This document shows, in pieces, positions 21,254-33,269 of a stretch of 64,000 nucleotides of DNA (within the stretch, counting starts at the first letter, position 1; every line of letters begins with the position of its first letter). The notes under the pieces were generated by a model. It worked only from the letters and a program-made list of their open reading frames with translations, was not told the DNA's origin and ran no database searches. The DNA lies in NCBI GenBank assembly GCA_022495995.1, contig JAFEMH010000930.1, positions 251,001-315,000 on the forward strand, written 5' to 3'. The position numbers were made by a program, and so were the translations under genes. The DNA is from Adenophora triphylla var. japonica (Eukaryota; Streptophyta; Magnoliopsida; Asterales; Campanulaceae).

Positions 21254-22140
21254 CGATCCTCATATGGAATGCTAGGGGGGTTGGAAATGTGGAAACTATG
21301 GATGTTTTGAAGGTATTGATTGCTAAGCATAAATCGTGGTGTCTTGCAATTCTAGAACCCAAACTCATGGGGGATAGAATTGCAAGGATTGTGAGGCAGT
21401 TAGGGTTTAATAAGTTTTTGCATGGAAATCCGGTCAATACAAACATTTGGGTTCTTTAGAGTTTGGGTTTTGACATGTACTTGGTAACAAGTTTAAGCCA
21501 GCAGATGACGGTGCGTGTTAATTGTAGTGGGGAGGATTACATTCTTCTTTCATTTATTTATGCTAGTTGTGTTCGGGTGGCTAGGCAAGCATTGTGGTCA
21601 GAGCTTACAAATATATCAGTTCACTTTGATGTGCCGTGGCTAGTAGGGGGAGACTTCAACATTATATCGCAGCCTTCCGAGAAATTGGGAGGTGATGGTT
21701 GGGATTTCTTGGGTATGGATGAGTTTAATTAATGTATGGTTGCTGTGGGTTTTTCTGAGGTGGATTTTAAGGCAATATATACACGTGGTGTAATGGGCAT
21801 GATGGGTCGACGCGTATATGGCAACGCTTGGATAGGGTGTTGGTTAACGAAGATTTTCTTTCGAAGCATGGGCTTGTCACGGTTACTCATCTCCCTCGGG
21901 ATATGTCAGATCATTCGCCTTTAAAGGTTAGTTTTTCGAAGATTTCAAAACCAAGGTATGTATTTCAATTTATGAAAATGTGGTTGGATCATCATGGCTT
22001 TCAGAGTTTTGTGCAAGAAGTATGGGTCCTTGGACCGGGGGTAATCCTTTGGAAAAACTCCATAGAAAATTGCATGTTCTTCGCAAGGCCCTTAGACAAT
22101 GGAATTGGGAGATTTTTGGAAATGTTTTTAGAAAATTGAT
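21250..22140 (+). pseudogene. LINE ORF2 endonuclease region
   Basis: The AP-endonuclease-like domain nicks target DNA to prime reverse transcription. It starts MTILIWNARGVGN, then WLVGGDFNII and, after a frame change, DMSDHSPLKVSF, which are landmarks of the family. The frame has stops near 21459 and 21730 and changes near 21820. ORF2 begins as ORF1 ends (21250/21253), a typical L1-like overlap. Confidence 0.85.
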
Positions 22141-23671
22141 GGGCTTCGGGATGGGATTATGGCTTTGGATGTTCAGTTGCAGCAGGGTTGGGATGATTCC
22201 GTAGCTCTTAACCTTAAGCAGAAACGGGTGGATCAGGTTCAGGCTCTGCGATGGGAATATGAAATGAAGCAGCAACAGTCGAGGCAGTTGTGGGTCAAAG
22301 ATGGGGACATAAATTCTGCGTTTTTTCATGCCAGCATTAAGGAGAGGAGACAGATGAATTCTTTCAAATTACAGCTTTTGAATGGGTCTTGGTGTGATAA
22401 TGAAGCAGTCTTGGGTAATTTGGGGGCGGCCTACTTTGAGGACATGTTCCGATCTATCCCTCATGTTATTGATGATGATTTATTTGCGGGTATTGATGGG
22501 GCCTTGACTTCGGAGGATAATATGGCTATTACTGCGATTCCGGAGGATCAGGAAATATGGGAAGCCATTAAATCTTTAAATGCAGATAGTGCACCGGGTG
22601 TGGATGGTTTTACGGGTCATTTTTTCAGGGGATGCTGGCCTGTTATTAAGGCAGATGTGGTGGCTACGGTTTAGGCATTCTCTAATGGAGTGGAGCTACC
22701 AATGGGCCTATCTTCCAATGTTCTAGTGTTGATTCCCAAGGTTGATAAGCCAACGGGTTTTAAGGATTTGAGACCGATAAGCTTGTCCACTTTCATGAAC
22801 AAGGTTATCTCGAAGATCCTTACTATCCATTTGGCTTTGTTGATTCTCAAGGTGATTTCCCCGGAGCAACCTGATTTCATTAAAGGATAGGGCATTCAAG
22901 AAAATATCGCTTTGGCTCATGAGTTGGTTCATCGGATTAAGCAGAAAGTTACGGGGGCAATGATATGTTCAAGCTCGATATGTCCAAGGCCTATGATCGA
23001 TTGGAGTGGGATATCCTGTTTCTTGCTTTGACTTCGTTCGGTTTTGGTGATAGGTGTAGGGATTTGATTTGGAGACTGGTTCAGGGCAACTGGTACTCGG
23101 TTCTAATGGGTGGTACTTCTCATGGATTTTTTTCCTCGTCTCGGGGGGTGAAACAAGGGGATCCTCTGTCTCCCCTTTTGTTTATTATTTCTAAAGAGGT
23201 TTTGTCTCGGGCATTACACAGAGTTGTGGCGAATAATGTTTTCCTTCCGTATATGCATGGTCGGGGTGGTTTTCCTATCACTCATTTGTTGTATGCAAAT
23301 GATATGTTATTATTCTATAATGGGAGGAGGAGCTCGATTGAGGGCTTAAGGGGTGTTTTGGCGATGTATGAAAGGGCTTTGGGACAACTTATAAGCCTTG
23401 AAAAAAGTTGATTCTATGTAGGAAAGAAGATGCAGAATTTTGAGGTGGAAAACATTTGTCGGTGGTCGGGTTGCACTCATCAACAGTTCCCATTGAAGTA
23501 TCTTGGTATTCCTTTATTCAAAGGGAGGACTTTGAGGGTCCATTTCGCGGAGCTTGAGCAGAATGTTCTGAAGAGGATAAGTGGATGGAAGGCTATCCAA
23601 GAAGGAGGTTTGGGGTGAGATCAATGGGGGATGTCAATAATGCTCTTTTAGCAAAGTTGGCATGGGTTGCT
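22141..23671 (+). pseudogene. LINE ORF2 reverse transcriptase region
   Basis: Blocks include LWVKDGDINSAFFH, SAPGVDGFTGHFF, RPISLSTFMNKVISK, KAYDRLEWDIL and GVKQGDPLSPLLFII. The catalytic YADD reads YAND, so an active-site aspartate is lost. There are stops near 22674 and 22888 and a frame change near 22960. A deletion joins ISGWKA directly to EGGLGVRSMGDVNNALLAKLAW. The end of ORF2 is removed by the E1 LTR. Confidence 0.88.
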
Positions 23672-26189
23672 TGTCACGACCCTAAACCTAGGCATTATAT
23701 TTATGAGTATTATATGTTAGTGTTAATATTTAATAAATTATTTGATATGCTTGAATTGGTAAATATGAAGTACATTTCATGTTATTATATGTTTTACATT
23801 GGGTTGGTAGCCATTATTTGTTAGTTCATATTTTAATAACTTATATGATATTTTAAGATGATAATAAAGTAAATAAAATTTATTTAATGTCTTATTGAAA
23901 ATATTAGGAGCGTGTAGTTAAAGTAGTAATTGCAAACAAAAAAAATTAATAGAAACTTAGTATTATCCTCAAGGTGCTTAAGTGTAAAGAGTATAAATTA
24001 AATGATTAAATTGTTAAAGTGGTTTAATAGCTGAAGGAGCTTAGGTGTAATTAATCATCTTTATCCATGGAAAGATTTGAGAAGCTTCATTATTTTTAAC
24101 AAACAAAAAAATCTTTCAGCTCAAATCCATGGTTTTAAAACCAAACCCAACCCTTTTTACTTAAAAATCTCCCATTTAATCTAGAAAAATCCCTTCGACG
24201 ATCTGTTGGTTTCTTTGTGTTCGGGAGAATAAGGAGCACCTTTCCATCCGATTAAAGTTAGCAAGTTTTAATATTTTTTCAAGTGAGTTATTATAATTTT
24301 CTTGAATTATATGCTCATTTAGTATTATAATGGATGTTGTTGTGTTGTTAAGGGTTGAATGGGATTTTGAAATGATTTTCTTGAGGTTGGAAATGAATTT
24401 GGTGTTAAAATGGTGAAAGAATGGTTTTGGTTAAATTGGAAAGGTTTTGGTGTGTGTTGGAAATGGTAAAATGGCTTTGGGCAAGTGGAAAGGTTTTGGG
24501 TGTGTTGAACTAGTGAGTTGGCTTTGGGGTTAAATGGAAAAAGGTTTTAGTGTGTGTTGAATTGGTTTGGTATGAATGGTGTTGAGTTTGGTACTTATTT
24601 GGTGGTCTAATAAACAGAGGAAAGGGGTATATAACAATTGTGTTTGAACTTGCTGATGTATTTCAACTCTGTTCTGATTTCTGGTAAAAGGGGCACGAGT
24701 CGTGTCCTGTGGCACGAGTCATGCCATGCATAGGGGACTAGTCGTGCTCTAAGCGATGACTGTATCAGACTGAAGAAATAAGGGGCACGAGTCGTGCCCT
24801 GGCCAAAAGTGCTGAACCATTTTTAGAGCTAGATATCTCAAATTTCCCTATATCTCTTTTAACCACTGGTACACCCAAATCAAAGTACAACATATTAGCT
24901 ACAAAATGATGTCTTTACTTATCACTTGTGAGATTTGGAAGATAGTTAAATACTTGGTCAAAGTAACTTGGAACACTTGATCTTCATGAACCCTAAGTGG
25001 TTATATATCTTTATATTGTTTATGATATATCCTTGAATGATTATTATAAATGTGTAGACCTTATGTGTTACATCTTTTATAATTATTTGACATCTTTATG
25101 ATGTGTTGAGTTAGGGTTCCCTACTTTGGAATCCTAAGTTGAATTGAATTGGTTCAAGGATGGTTTAGCCTTAGTGCTACCTGTTATTGATACTTGTTAT
25201 CATTGTGATATGCTATATTGGTGTGGTTCCCTACTTTGGAATCATCCATTGGTTGTTTAAGCAAGTAGTAATTACAGTGCTTATATTTGAAAGTCCAGCT
25301 GGTACTTGTTTGTTGGGCAGTGTTATGGGATTATACTGGTAACTGAGCCGAGTTCATTATAATCCATACACTGGGTTCCCAGGTTGCCCATCCATTGGCC
25401 ATGGTTTGGGTAGTGAACTAGCTCAAGGGTAGTCTAGTTGCACATTTGGGTATGACTTTGTGTCATAGTCCCTGTTTGTTGATATTGTGATTGGGTTCCG
25501 GAACCGCTTCTTCGGCTGCTGTTGCTGCTCAGATCGTGATGTCCTTTTGAGGATGAAACCTTGGCTCAGTATCCTTCTAAGTGTTACATTATTGCACTTA
25601 TGTGATATATATATCTTTCTTTGTACTGATAAGAATGTGATATATATATATGATGATTGGATGTTATATGTGTGCTTAATGTGATCTCATATCATATTGT
25701 TGCATATATAATAACTTGCTGAGATTTTTCTCACCCCGTCCTTTTATTGCTTTCTTAGATAGAGCCGAGCTAGGGGCTAGGTCACGTGGAGTACCGAGAG
25801 GGCGCCTAGTGGGGATTATTTTGGAAAGGTATTTTGTAAGGTTACATTATTTAAATGTATAACCTTGGGTAGTATTCCGAGACTTTAACTTGTTGTCCTT
25901 CTTTTGTACTTTTTAAAGGTTTTGTTAATATGTTTCAATATGGGAACTATGTTCCTCGGTTTGTAAATAAGTTGTGTGTGGTTTGTAAATGGTTTGGAAG
26001 TGGGTGAGTTGATTTGGTTTAGATGGAATGATGTTACCTTTACTAGCAAGTTAGGAAAGTTTCTTAATATTAAACAGGTTTTAAAGTAATAACTTTTATA
26101 AAGGACATTTCGAAAATTTGTTTTAAAAAGGCGTCTTCAGAGCGTGTCCCGACATGGGGCCAAGTAGGTGCCCGGTTTGGGGCGCGTCA
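23672..26189 (+). repeat. 5' LTR of gypsy element E1 (2518 bp)
   Basis: It starts TGTCACGACCCTAAACC and ends GGGGCGCGTCA, followed two bases later by a PBS. It carries three or four copies of the palindrome GGCACGAGTCGTGCC or its variants between 24690 and 24800. A related but clearly diverged LTR (E2) starts at 28941 with the same first 20 bases. The 3' LTR of E1 was not identified. Confidence 0.8.
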
Positions 26190-26191
26190 GT

Positions 26192-26204
26192 TGGTACCAG
26201 AGCC
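26192..26204 (+). promoter_or_regulatory. PBS of element E1
   Basis: TGGTACCAGAGCC follows the LTR by two bases and resembles the initiator-methionine tRNA PBS TGGTATCAGAGC used by many plant LTR elements. Confidence 0.7.
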
Positions 26205-26299
26205 TTAGGTTTAGATAGTCTAGAGTGACTACATGACCTAGGAGGGTAGTATGGATTGAGTGAGTGACGTTAAATGTTTTATGCACGTATTCAGTTGCT

Positions 26300-27072
26300 A
26301 TGGCAGGAGTAGAAGGAGATCCGACCGGACATTTAGGCCATGGTAATGTCAGGGAAGAGACCCGAGACATGTTCCAAGGAATGTTAGAGGCGGCTATGAA
26401 GGCCATGAATGACCAAAGAGGACAAGGAGAGTAAGCAGCGCCAAGAGTGGGATTGGAACAGTTTATGAAATAGAAACCTATAGGTTACGATGGGGAGCCA
26501 GATGTGCTAAAGGCTGAAAGATGGATAGAGGCCATGGAGAAGATCTTTAAGGTGTTGAGATGTACCGAGGATGAAAAGGTCATGTTTGCGGCTTACAAGT
26601 TTTCGAGTGCGGCTGAACATTGGTGGAGAACTCTGAAGGCAAGTTGGGATGAGGGCCATGTTCTGTATACTTGGAAGAATTTTGTCAGAAAGTTCAAAGA
26701 GCATTTTATTCCTTTCATGGATCAAGACAAGAAAGAGATAGATTTTCCGAAGTTGGAGCAGATTATGATGACCATGGCTTAGTATGTGGCTAAGTTCACG
26801 GAGTTATCAAGGTATTGTACTCATTTGTTGGCAATCGAGGAGAGGAAGTCTATGAGGTTTGTGCGGGGGTTGAAGACAGTGATCCGAACACCGTTGGTGG
26901 GTCACAAGTTTCAAAGTTTTTCAGGATGCTATGGATCGAGCATACCATGTGGAGCACGACATTGATGAACATAAGAGGAAGACAGAAGGGTTAAGTACCG
27001 GAAGTGAAGAAGGGTAAGGGCGACAACAAAAAGGACGAGATAGTAGAGGTAACACTCTGGGGAATCTGAAAT
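26300..27072 (+). pseudogene. Gag of E1, chromovirus (Tekay/Del-like), broken
   Basis: Starting MAGVEGDPTGHLG, the protein has the gypsy Gag capsid block: AERWIEAMEKIFKVLRCTEDEKVMFAAYKF, then AEHWWRTLKASWD, TWKNFVRKFKEHFIP and YVAKFTELSRYCTHLL. These are typical of plant chromovirus Gag, which packages element RNA. Three in-frame stops (near 26431, 26471 and 26782) read as changed CAA or CAG codons. The frame degenerates after about 26920. The LTR of element G interrupts the sequence at 27073, so the rest of Gag and pol are not seen. Confidence 0.82.
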
Positions 27073-28309
27073 TGTCACGGACTGGATCACAAGTGATATC
27101 CAAGGTGATAACAGCACCAACGATAGCACTTGGGATATCACACACACACTCCAAAATAAAACAACTTTTAAAAGAGTTTTGCAGCGGAATTAAAAGATAC
27201 AAGAGTTAATTTTCTCAAGTTATATAATTATATAACTTGAGAGTGGCTCAAAATCCAAGACTTTATCTTCACTATATAAATGATTACAAAGCCGAAAGTT
27301 TCCTAACTCTATTACAAGTAGAAAACGAATAGATCAAAACACAAACCCTATTCTACCCAAAACACAATCAAGTCCAAAGTACTTGAGAGTGGAAAGAAAA
27401 AGTATGGGAGAAAAGGCAAAAGGAACCAAAGATGTGTTTTGTCTCTTGTGCAAGGAGTTGAAATGATCTTCAAGTTTTCACACCTTGCCTATTTATAGTC
27501 TTCAAATGACTTGAAGGCTACTCAAAATAACAGCCTTTGGGGCTGTTTTGGTCATCCATGAAGAGTGGGGAAGTGGTTTGAGCTCCACTCTTGTTGTTGA
27601 GCTAAAGAAGGAGTCAATCCCACAAAAATATCAACCGCTTCCTTGATCTCCAAGTCCACGCAACACTTCCTTGTACATTCAAGCTTCTCAACCTTGTACT
27701 CTCTTTGAATCAGCAACAACAACTTTAAAATGGTCTTCCCACGTTTTTTGAAGTTGTTGACATAAAGTAACTCTTTGAAAGTTTATGCATAAAACTAGTT
27801 TTATGCATAACTTAATTTTTTCAACCATCTCCACGTTTCTAGCTCATGACTCCACTATGTTATAACCTAAAATATGTACATACACCATATACTCCCTCCG
27901 TCCCACGTGAATACAAACTTATTTCCTTTTTGGTCCGTCCCACGTGAATACAAACTGCCCAAAATGGAAATAAATTTATTATTTTATATTCACCCTACCC
28001 CACCCACTCATTCTCTCTCTTCATTTCCTACCACACAATTTATTCAACCAACTCCACTCATTCTCTCTCTTCATTTCCTACCACACATTTTCATTATCTT
28101 AATAATACTTCTTAATTATTGTGCCCAAGAAATTGGTTTGTAATCACATGGGACGGAGGGAGTACTATACAGATCATATAAGCACATTAGTACATAAATA
28201 AATAATCAAGAAATGTACAACTATATAAATTCCATTATAGGAAATCATTTGCGATATCATCTGGAATCTAGGAAATCATTCAGGATATCATCTGCATTTT
28301 ACACTAACA
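27073..28309 (-). repeat. LTR of copia-like element G, with MITE inserted
   Basis: On the plus strand it starts TGTCACGG and ends CACTAACA, so read on the minus strand it begins TGTTAGTG and ends GTGACA. A purine tract (minus GGAGGAGAT) abuts its 3'-LTR start, as expected of a polypurine tract. Without the MITE it is about 964 bp. The copia assignment rests on similarity of the termini and PPT to element C and is not proven by coding sequence. Confidence 0.6.
27892..28162. mobile_element. Stowaway-like MITE (271 bp)
   Basis: The terminal inverted repeats CTCCCTCCGTCCC and GGGACGGAGGGAG are perfect and flanked by TA on both sides (27890-27891 and 28163-28164), the hallmark of Stowaway/Tc1-mariner-derived MITEs. 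No coding capacity. It contains internal duplications of a CCACACACTCATTCTCTC-like stretch. Confidence 0.95.
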
Positions 28310-28940
28310 ATCTCCTCCTTAGTCGGATATTTCTTCTCAAACCTAATGTGCTGCAAACCTGCAATTTGTCAGTCCATAATAACATGAACAGAGCATAGAG
28401 CATAGAGTCAAAACATAACATCTCCATGTAGATTAACTCCCCCTTAATTAGAGGAACTAACTGAAACTTATGTTTTATCAAAAATACTAATTATAAAAAC
28501 AAGTTTTCACAAAAACAAGTTTTTCAAATAACTAGTAATAAAACCAAAGATAAAACATAGAGTCTAAACACAAACAAATACCAATCACCAAAATATCAAA
28601 GTCTGAACAAACAAACCAAGATACGAGTTGTTCCAAAACAAAGACATAAAATACCTCAAGTAACATCCGCACCAACACCACCACCCCCAACATCACTTGG
28701 ACCAGAACCAGCACTATCTCCCCCTGTTTGGGAAGAAATTAGCTTGAACTTTTTTCTTGGTGAGTTGTGCCATAGGTTGGAAAGAGGGAGAAACTTTCCT
28801 TTTGATTTTCTTGGTTGGAGGAATGGGTGGTAAAGATGGAACAACCATTGGAATAGGTTTAGCCATCGAGGTGACCAATGGAGGTTCAACAATGGACATG
28901 GCCATTCTAGGTGAAGCCATCTTAGTCAATACAGAAGATG
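28310..28940 (-). other. 3' internal fragment of element G
   Basis: Sequence between the G LTR and the E2 LTR. A minus-strand open frame (28714-28929) encodes a proline- and lysine-rich peptide with PPTKKIKRKVSPSF and no recognised domain. It would be the 3' end of the G internal region, cut by E2 at 28941. Confidence 0.4.
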
Positions 28941-30492
28941 TGTCACGACCCTAAACCTAGGCACCATTTTGGTCACACGTGGAGCAAGTGGGGGTGGGGT
29001 GCATTGCATCTCATCTAATTCTTTATATGCTATTTGGATTGATTACGTGTTTATTTTGAGACTTGGTTAAATTACATGATTTTAGATGTTATTAAATTGA
29101 TTTTAATATATAATGTCTAAATGGATACATGGGAGATTTGTGTAGTAAAGTTATAATATTTGAATTTTTTTAAATGAAATGTTATAAAAAGTAGTAAGGA
29201 GCTTTTGTGTAAATATAAGTATAAGGTGGTTGTTTGTAGGAGTGTGAAACTTGGAGGAGCTAAAGTGTAAAATTCTTATATAAATATCCTTATAAGCTTC
29301 TTCAAGAAGCTAAAATTTTCCTCAGTTCTCTCTCTTTCTCTCCCAGCCAAGAAGGTCCTTAAACCTAAGTTTCCTTTCGAAATTCATTTAAATTCTACCT
29401 TTAATCCGTTCTTAGTTTTGATTGCATATTATTGCTCAGGGTGTTGAATAGAACATTTAGAGTCGATCAAAACTTCTTTTCATTTCGACATAATTTGGTA
29501 AGTTATTATGATTACGTTCTATAACTATTCATAATATGTTTAAGGATGATATTATGATGTTATAAATGAGTTTGGATAGTTTTTGGTTCATTTTACTTGG
29601 TTTGGAAATGAAAAGAAATGGCTTGTGATTGGGTGACATTGGTTCTTGGCTTGAAGGTTAGGATTGAAGGTAGTAGAGTTGTTATGGGAGGTTATATGGC
29701 CTTGTGGTAACAAGTAGGTCACCTAGAGTTGTTATACTGCATTTGGTAATGGCTGGAAATGAGTTATGTGCATGTTCTTGCCTTGGCTGAAGTTGATGCA
29801 GCTGAATACTGATTTACTAGGCAAGGGCACGAGTCGTGCCCTGAGGCACGAGTCATGCCTTTATCGTTCCAAGTCCTGCGACAGTTGTAGCCAGGTTGGG
29901 AAGAGTTGTGCCTTATAGGGGATGACTGATTCTTAATTGGGTGTAAATGGGCACGAGTCGTGCCCTAGGGCACGAGTCATGCCCTGCCATGCAGCCTATG
30001 AACCATTTTCTAAGCCTTAAAACCCTAGTCTACCTAGTATATAATTGAACACTCTTCAACTATGATTCTAGTACAACACTAGTACTATACAATGGAGTCT
30101 TAAATGGCCCAAATTGATATTGGGATGGTCTTTAAATATTGTCCTGAAAATTGTTGGAAGGCAATGTAAATAGTTAACCAAAGTTGATAAAACTTGGTAT
30201 TTGAATATGGAACCTTTATAGAAGGTGTTTAATGTCATGTTATGAATATGTAGGGCTACTTGATATACATTGTACCTCTACGTGGTTAACTATATATGGT
30301 TATTGGTTCACATAGTGTGTGAAATACATGTTGCAATAATTTATTGGGTTGAGCATGAGTATTAATACCATGTGTTCGTTTATTGTTATACAATAGTGTT
30401 TAAATATATGTTGCACTATTGTGATTGGTTTAACATGGGTTGTAGTACCATGTTATGTATTGATATCCCAATGTGTGGATTTAATTTCAAGT
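28941..30492 (+). repeat. LTR of gypsy element E2, interrupted by element A
   Basis: It starts TGTCACGACCCTAAACC like E1 and carries palindrome pairs GGGCACGAGTCGTGCCC at about 29826 and 29951, each followed by GGCACGAGTCATGCC. The rest is diverged from E1, so it comes from a different insertion or subfamily. Element A enters at 30493. The five bases before it (CAAGT, 30488-30492) are the expected target duplication, whose partner would lie beyond the window. Confidence 0.7.
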
Positions 30493-30744
30493 TGTGAGTA
30501 CCACAATCCGACTCGCGACCCAATAAAAGTGCCTTTTACTCAATAAAAGTACACTAGGGGGAACTTTGGTAAATTTCCAGTCCATTTCGAGACTCCCTAG
30601 AACTTTTTATAAGTTTCTTGCGAAGGAAGTACTTTTAAGTCTTTCTCCATGCAAAAGGACCTATAGAGAATTATTCATTTTGGACCTAGGAGGAATTATC
30701 CCAAAATGTTCCAGAACAGGTTGTTGGCGCCAGAAACGGTTATT

Positions 30745-30836
30745 GGCTCATCCCGTCGTGCGACACAACGAGCCACTGAAAGTCACAACGCAAGGTCGTG
30801 CGACGCAACCAGCCACTCACCAGCAGGTTATAATAA
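30745..30836 (+). promoter_or_regulatory. LTR A promoter: palindromes and TATA box
   Basis: Two GC palindromes, the first in a 30-bp symmetrical layout GGCT-N6-GTCGTGCGAC-N6-AGCC, end about 15 bp before TATAATAA (30829-30836). In the solo LTR A2 the same promoter reads TATAAATAA with palindromes in the same upstream position. Confidence 0.6.
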
Positions 30837-31745
30837 GACCCTCCCCCTCTCATTTCTGGATCCCTTTTTCGACCTATTGTTACTCAACCCAAATATTGGC
30901 GTAACACACACAGCAAAACACACACAATTCTCTCTCTCTCTCTCACACACAACTCTCTCCTTTTCTCTCTTAATTCAACCTAATTCATACACTATCACCT
31001 AGATCCTTAATCTACCATCCTTTCTGAGCTCAATCCGGTTCTGTAGCTGATAATTGAAGATCCTTATACCTAACTTGGTAAAAGGATTGAGGATCTATAA
31101 GGGTAACAAACTCCATCCCTCCTTATCTCTCTTCTATTTGCTCTTTTACATAATTCACATGCAATTTCTATTCATGATTTGATAATTAGACTCCATATGC
31201 TCTAATTATTAAGTTTCAATCACCATCTCTATGTTTAAATCTTGTTGTTCCGTATCATTTCATGCTTATGGGTTACTTTTGATGTAATTGTGACTTGTTC
31301 ATCAAGGGAGTGTGGATTCCCCCATATCCACACCCACTTGAATGATTGAGTGTTGATTTATGTGTTTTCTGAATTAAATCTCTGATGTAAATTCTATCTG
31401 GATTGTCCTTAGTTTATTCTGCATTTCAGTTTGTAAAGGTTTCTGCGTACGGCGTCCTGTGTCATGCGACACAACCTGCTAGGCTGAGTCCTGTGTCATG
31501 CGACACACTTAGCCAGGCAGATCCTGTGTCACGTGACATAGTTTGCCCTTCTGCAAAAATCTCTTTTCCAATTGTAATCTGTTCTTAATTTTGTAATTGG
31601 ATGTGGCCCTTTATACCAAGTGGTTCACGAGTTGTATTTCTCTCATTTTATCAATAAAATACATTTATCACGTTTCTCGTCTTATACGTTTTCACACATT
31701 TATGAATACATTGGATGTTTGTTGTTGAAAGACTCATTTACGAGG

Positions 31746-31779
31746 CGTGTTGGGTGAACTCTCGGTTCTTCCCAACACG
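31746..31779 (+). other. Tat LTR U5 hairpin (element A copy)
   Basis: CGTGTTGGG pairs perfectly with CCCAACACG (9 bp); an inner GAAC/GTTC pair is also possible. In LTR B the same stem has changed bases that still pair. Confidence 0.65.
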
Positions 31780-31933
31780 TAACCTGACCCCTGAACCCTC
31801 TCTTTGATTTCAAATTGGTTTTTCAATGTTTTCCATTAAAAACGGCATGGCAACTCCTTTTCATTCACTTTTACATATCTCGCGTCCCATTTCCAAAACT
31901 ATAAAACTTAATTTTCATACGGGGTATGTTCAG

Positions 31934-31951
31934 TGGCGACTCCGCTGGGGA
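31934..31951 (+). promoter_or_regulatory. PBS of element A
   Basis: TGGCGACTCCGCTGGGGA begins one base after the LTR end. It ends in the complement of a tRNA CCA tail; Tat/Ogre elements are known to use arginine tRNA, which this probably matches. Identical in element B at 38318. Confidence 0.88.
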
Positions 31952-33269
31952 CATTGGAAACTTGTTTTCAAAATAAGAGGGTCAAGCTTTCGTTCTCTTT
32001 TAGCATCAAATTTGTTCATTTTTGTGTGCATCGTTAATGACTCTATGTGATATATGCGTTTTATGTGTTTTGAGATTTTTATGTCTTTATTTGCTTCCTG
32101 TTACTTTGTATTAGGGCTATAAGTTTGTTCCTTGCCATGAGGAGGCTGGTGCTTGATTCCTGCTTGAGGTTTTGGTTCTGTGACCTACTCAGTCGTGCGA
32201 TAGTCTTAGCCAAGTCTGTCATGTGTCACGCGACAGAGCTGGCCACTGTGCAGTTGTTCAGATTCTGGTTAAGGGCAGTCCCTTGATCAAGTGTGATTTG
32301 TTGCTTTTGTACCTTGTTAGTTTATGATGTGTGTGTGTGTGTGTTATTTTCCGTCTATCATTCCTTTTCAAATAAAAAAGGAATAAATGAATAAAAAATG
32401 GATTCAAAATTATTTTTTCGCAAATAAAAGAATTTAGTCACCCTCACACTACATCACTAGATCTAGAGCCATTTTGTGCGATTGACGGCATCGCGGACGG
32501 TGATGTATGTCGCCTACGCTTGAGCGCCTAAAATCAATCCTATCCCCCTAGCGCATCATAGGTGGAGCCACACTTTTTCAGCTTACCCAATGGTTGGTTT
32601 TTGACACAACATTTTTAAATTATACTAAAATGAGTTGTTTTCGAAATTTATAATAGGATATACATACCTATATCAAAACCTAGCACGTGTGGGCATGTTG
32701 CCAATGCAACATAGTTTCACGTATGTACATGTCACTCTTGTGACATGTTTTAACGAGGGATCATGCCGCATTGTCTCTGTGCACTGACGAGAGGTCATGC
32801 CAGATTTTTTCCTTGAAATTCTTCGGGAATACCCGTCATGCTGCCCAAATTTCCCCAGAAATTTGGATTGCTCGTCCGTCTCATATGTGCTTAGGCCTTG
32901 TTTAGGTGTTATTACCTATTATTAATTTCTACACAAAAAATTTGGTATAATTTGAATGGTGCGTCTCTAGGTTCCCGCTCGAGGTTTAGAATGCGAAAAT
33001 AAAGGCTTATCCTTTTCCAATCTTTCTTAGGACTTAAAAACCATTGATATCTACTTGAACATAAATAAAATGCTTGCACGAGTCCTTTCCTTTCTTCTCC
33101 CTCTCCCCTACCTTCTAAAGAGTCTCTTCTTTCATCTCCTTATCAAACCTATTTCACCCTGCAGTTACGGCGAGTTGGATTCGTGCTTCCGTTCCGGGTG
33201 CCCGTTTGGTTCGTATTGCCGAGGCAGTTCAAGAATTTTCTGTGGTTTCATTTGATTCAGATTCAGAAA
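31952..33269 (+). other. 5' leader of element A
   Basis: Untranslated region before gag, about 1.3 kb. It holds more TGTCNCGCGACA-type palindromes (about 32190-32245), a GT microsatellite (32330-32345) and AT-rich sequence. No separate ORF1 like that of Ogre elements was recognised. Confidence 0.55.

Larger units (their letters stand above)
20479..23671 (+). mobile_element. LINE (non-LTR) retrotransposon, 5' truncated and decayed
   Basis: ORF1 C-terminal remains are followed by an endonuclease and reverse transcriptase ORF2 in the usual plant L1-like order. The left end abuts the telomere-like array, as expected of a 5'-truncated copy. The right side is interrupted by the LTR of element E1 at 23672. 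Confidence 0.85.
30493..31932 (+). repeat. 5' LTR of element A (1440 bp)
   Basis: It starts TGTGAGTACC and ends GGGTATGTTCA, one base before the PBS. The promoter shows TATAATAA at 30829-30836, preceded by palindromes GTCGTGCGAC with flanking GGCT/AGCC arms (30745-30774) and a second copy (30795-30814). A second palindrome cluster lies at 31455-31535, downstream of the expected transcription start. The hairpin at 31746-31779 and the PBS-like TGGCAACTCC (31848-31857) lie near the 3' end. The same family occurs as a solo LTR at 59721-61145. Confidence 0.93.

Noticed and set aside
28656..28892. Minus-strand ORF in element G as a distinct host gene
   Set aside because: It lies directly next to the PPT and LTR of G and has a low-complexity product; an element-internal origin is more likely.
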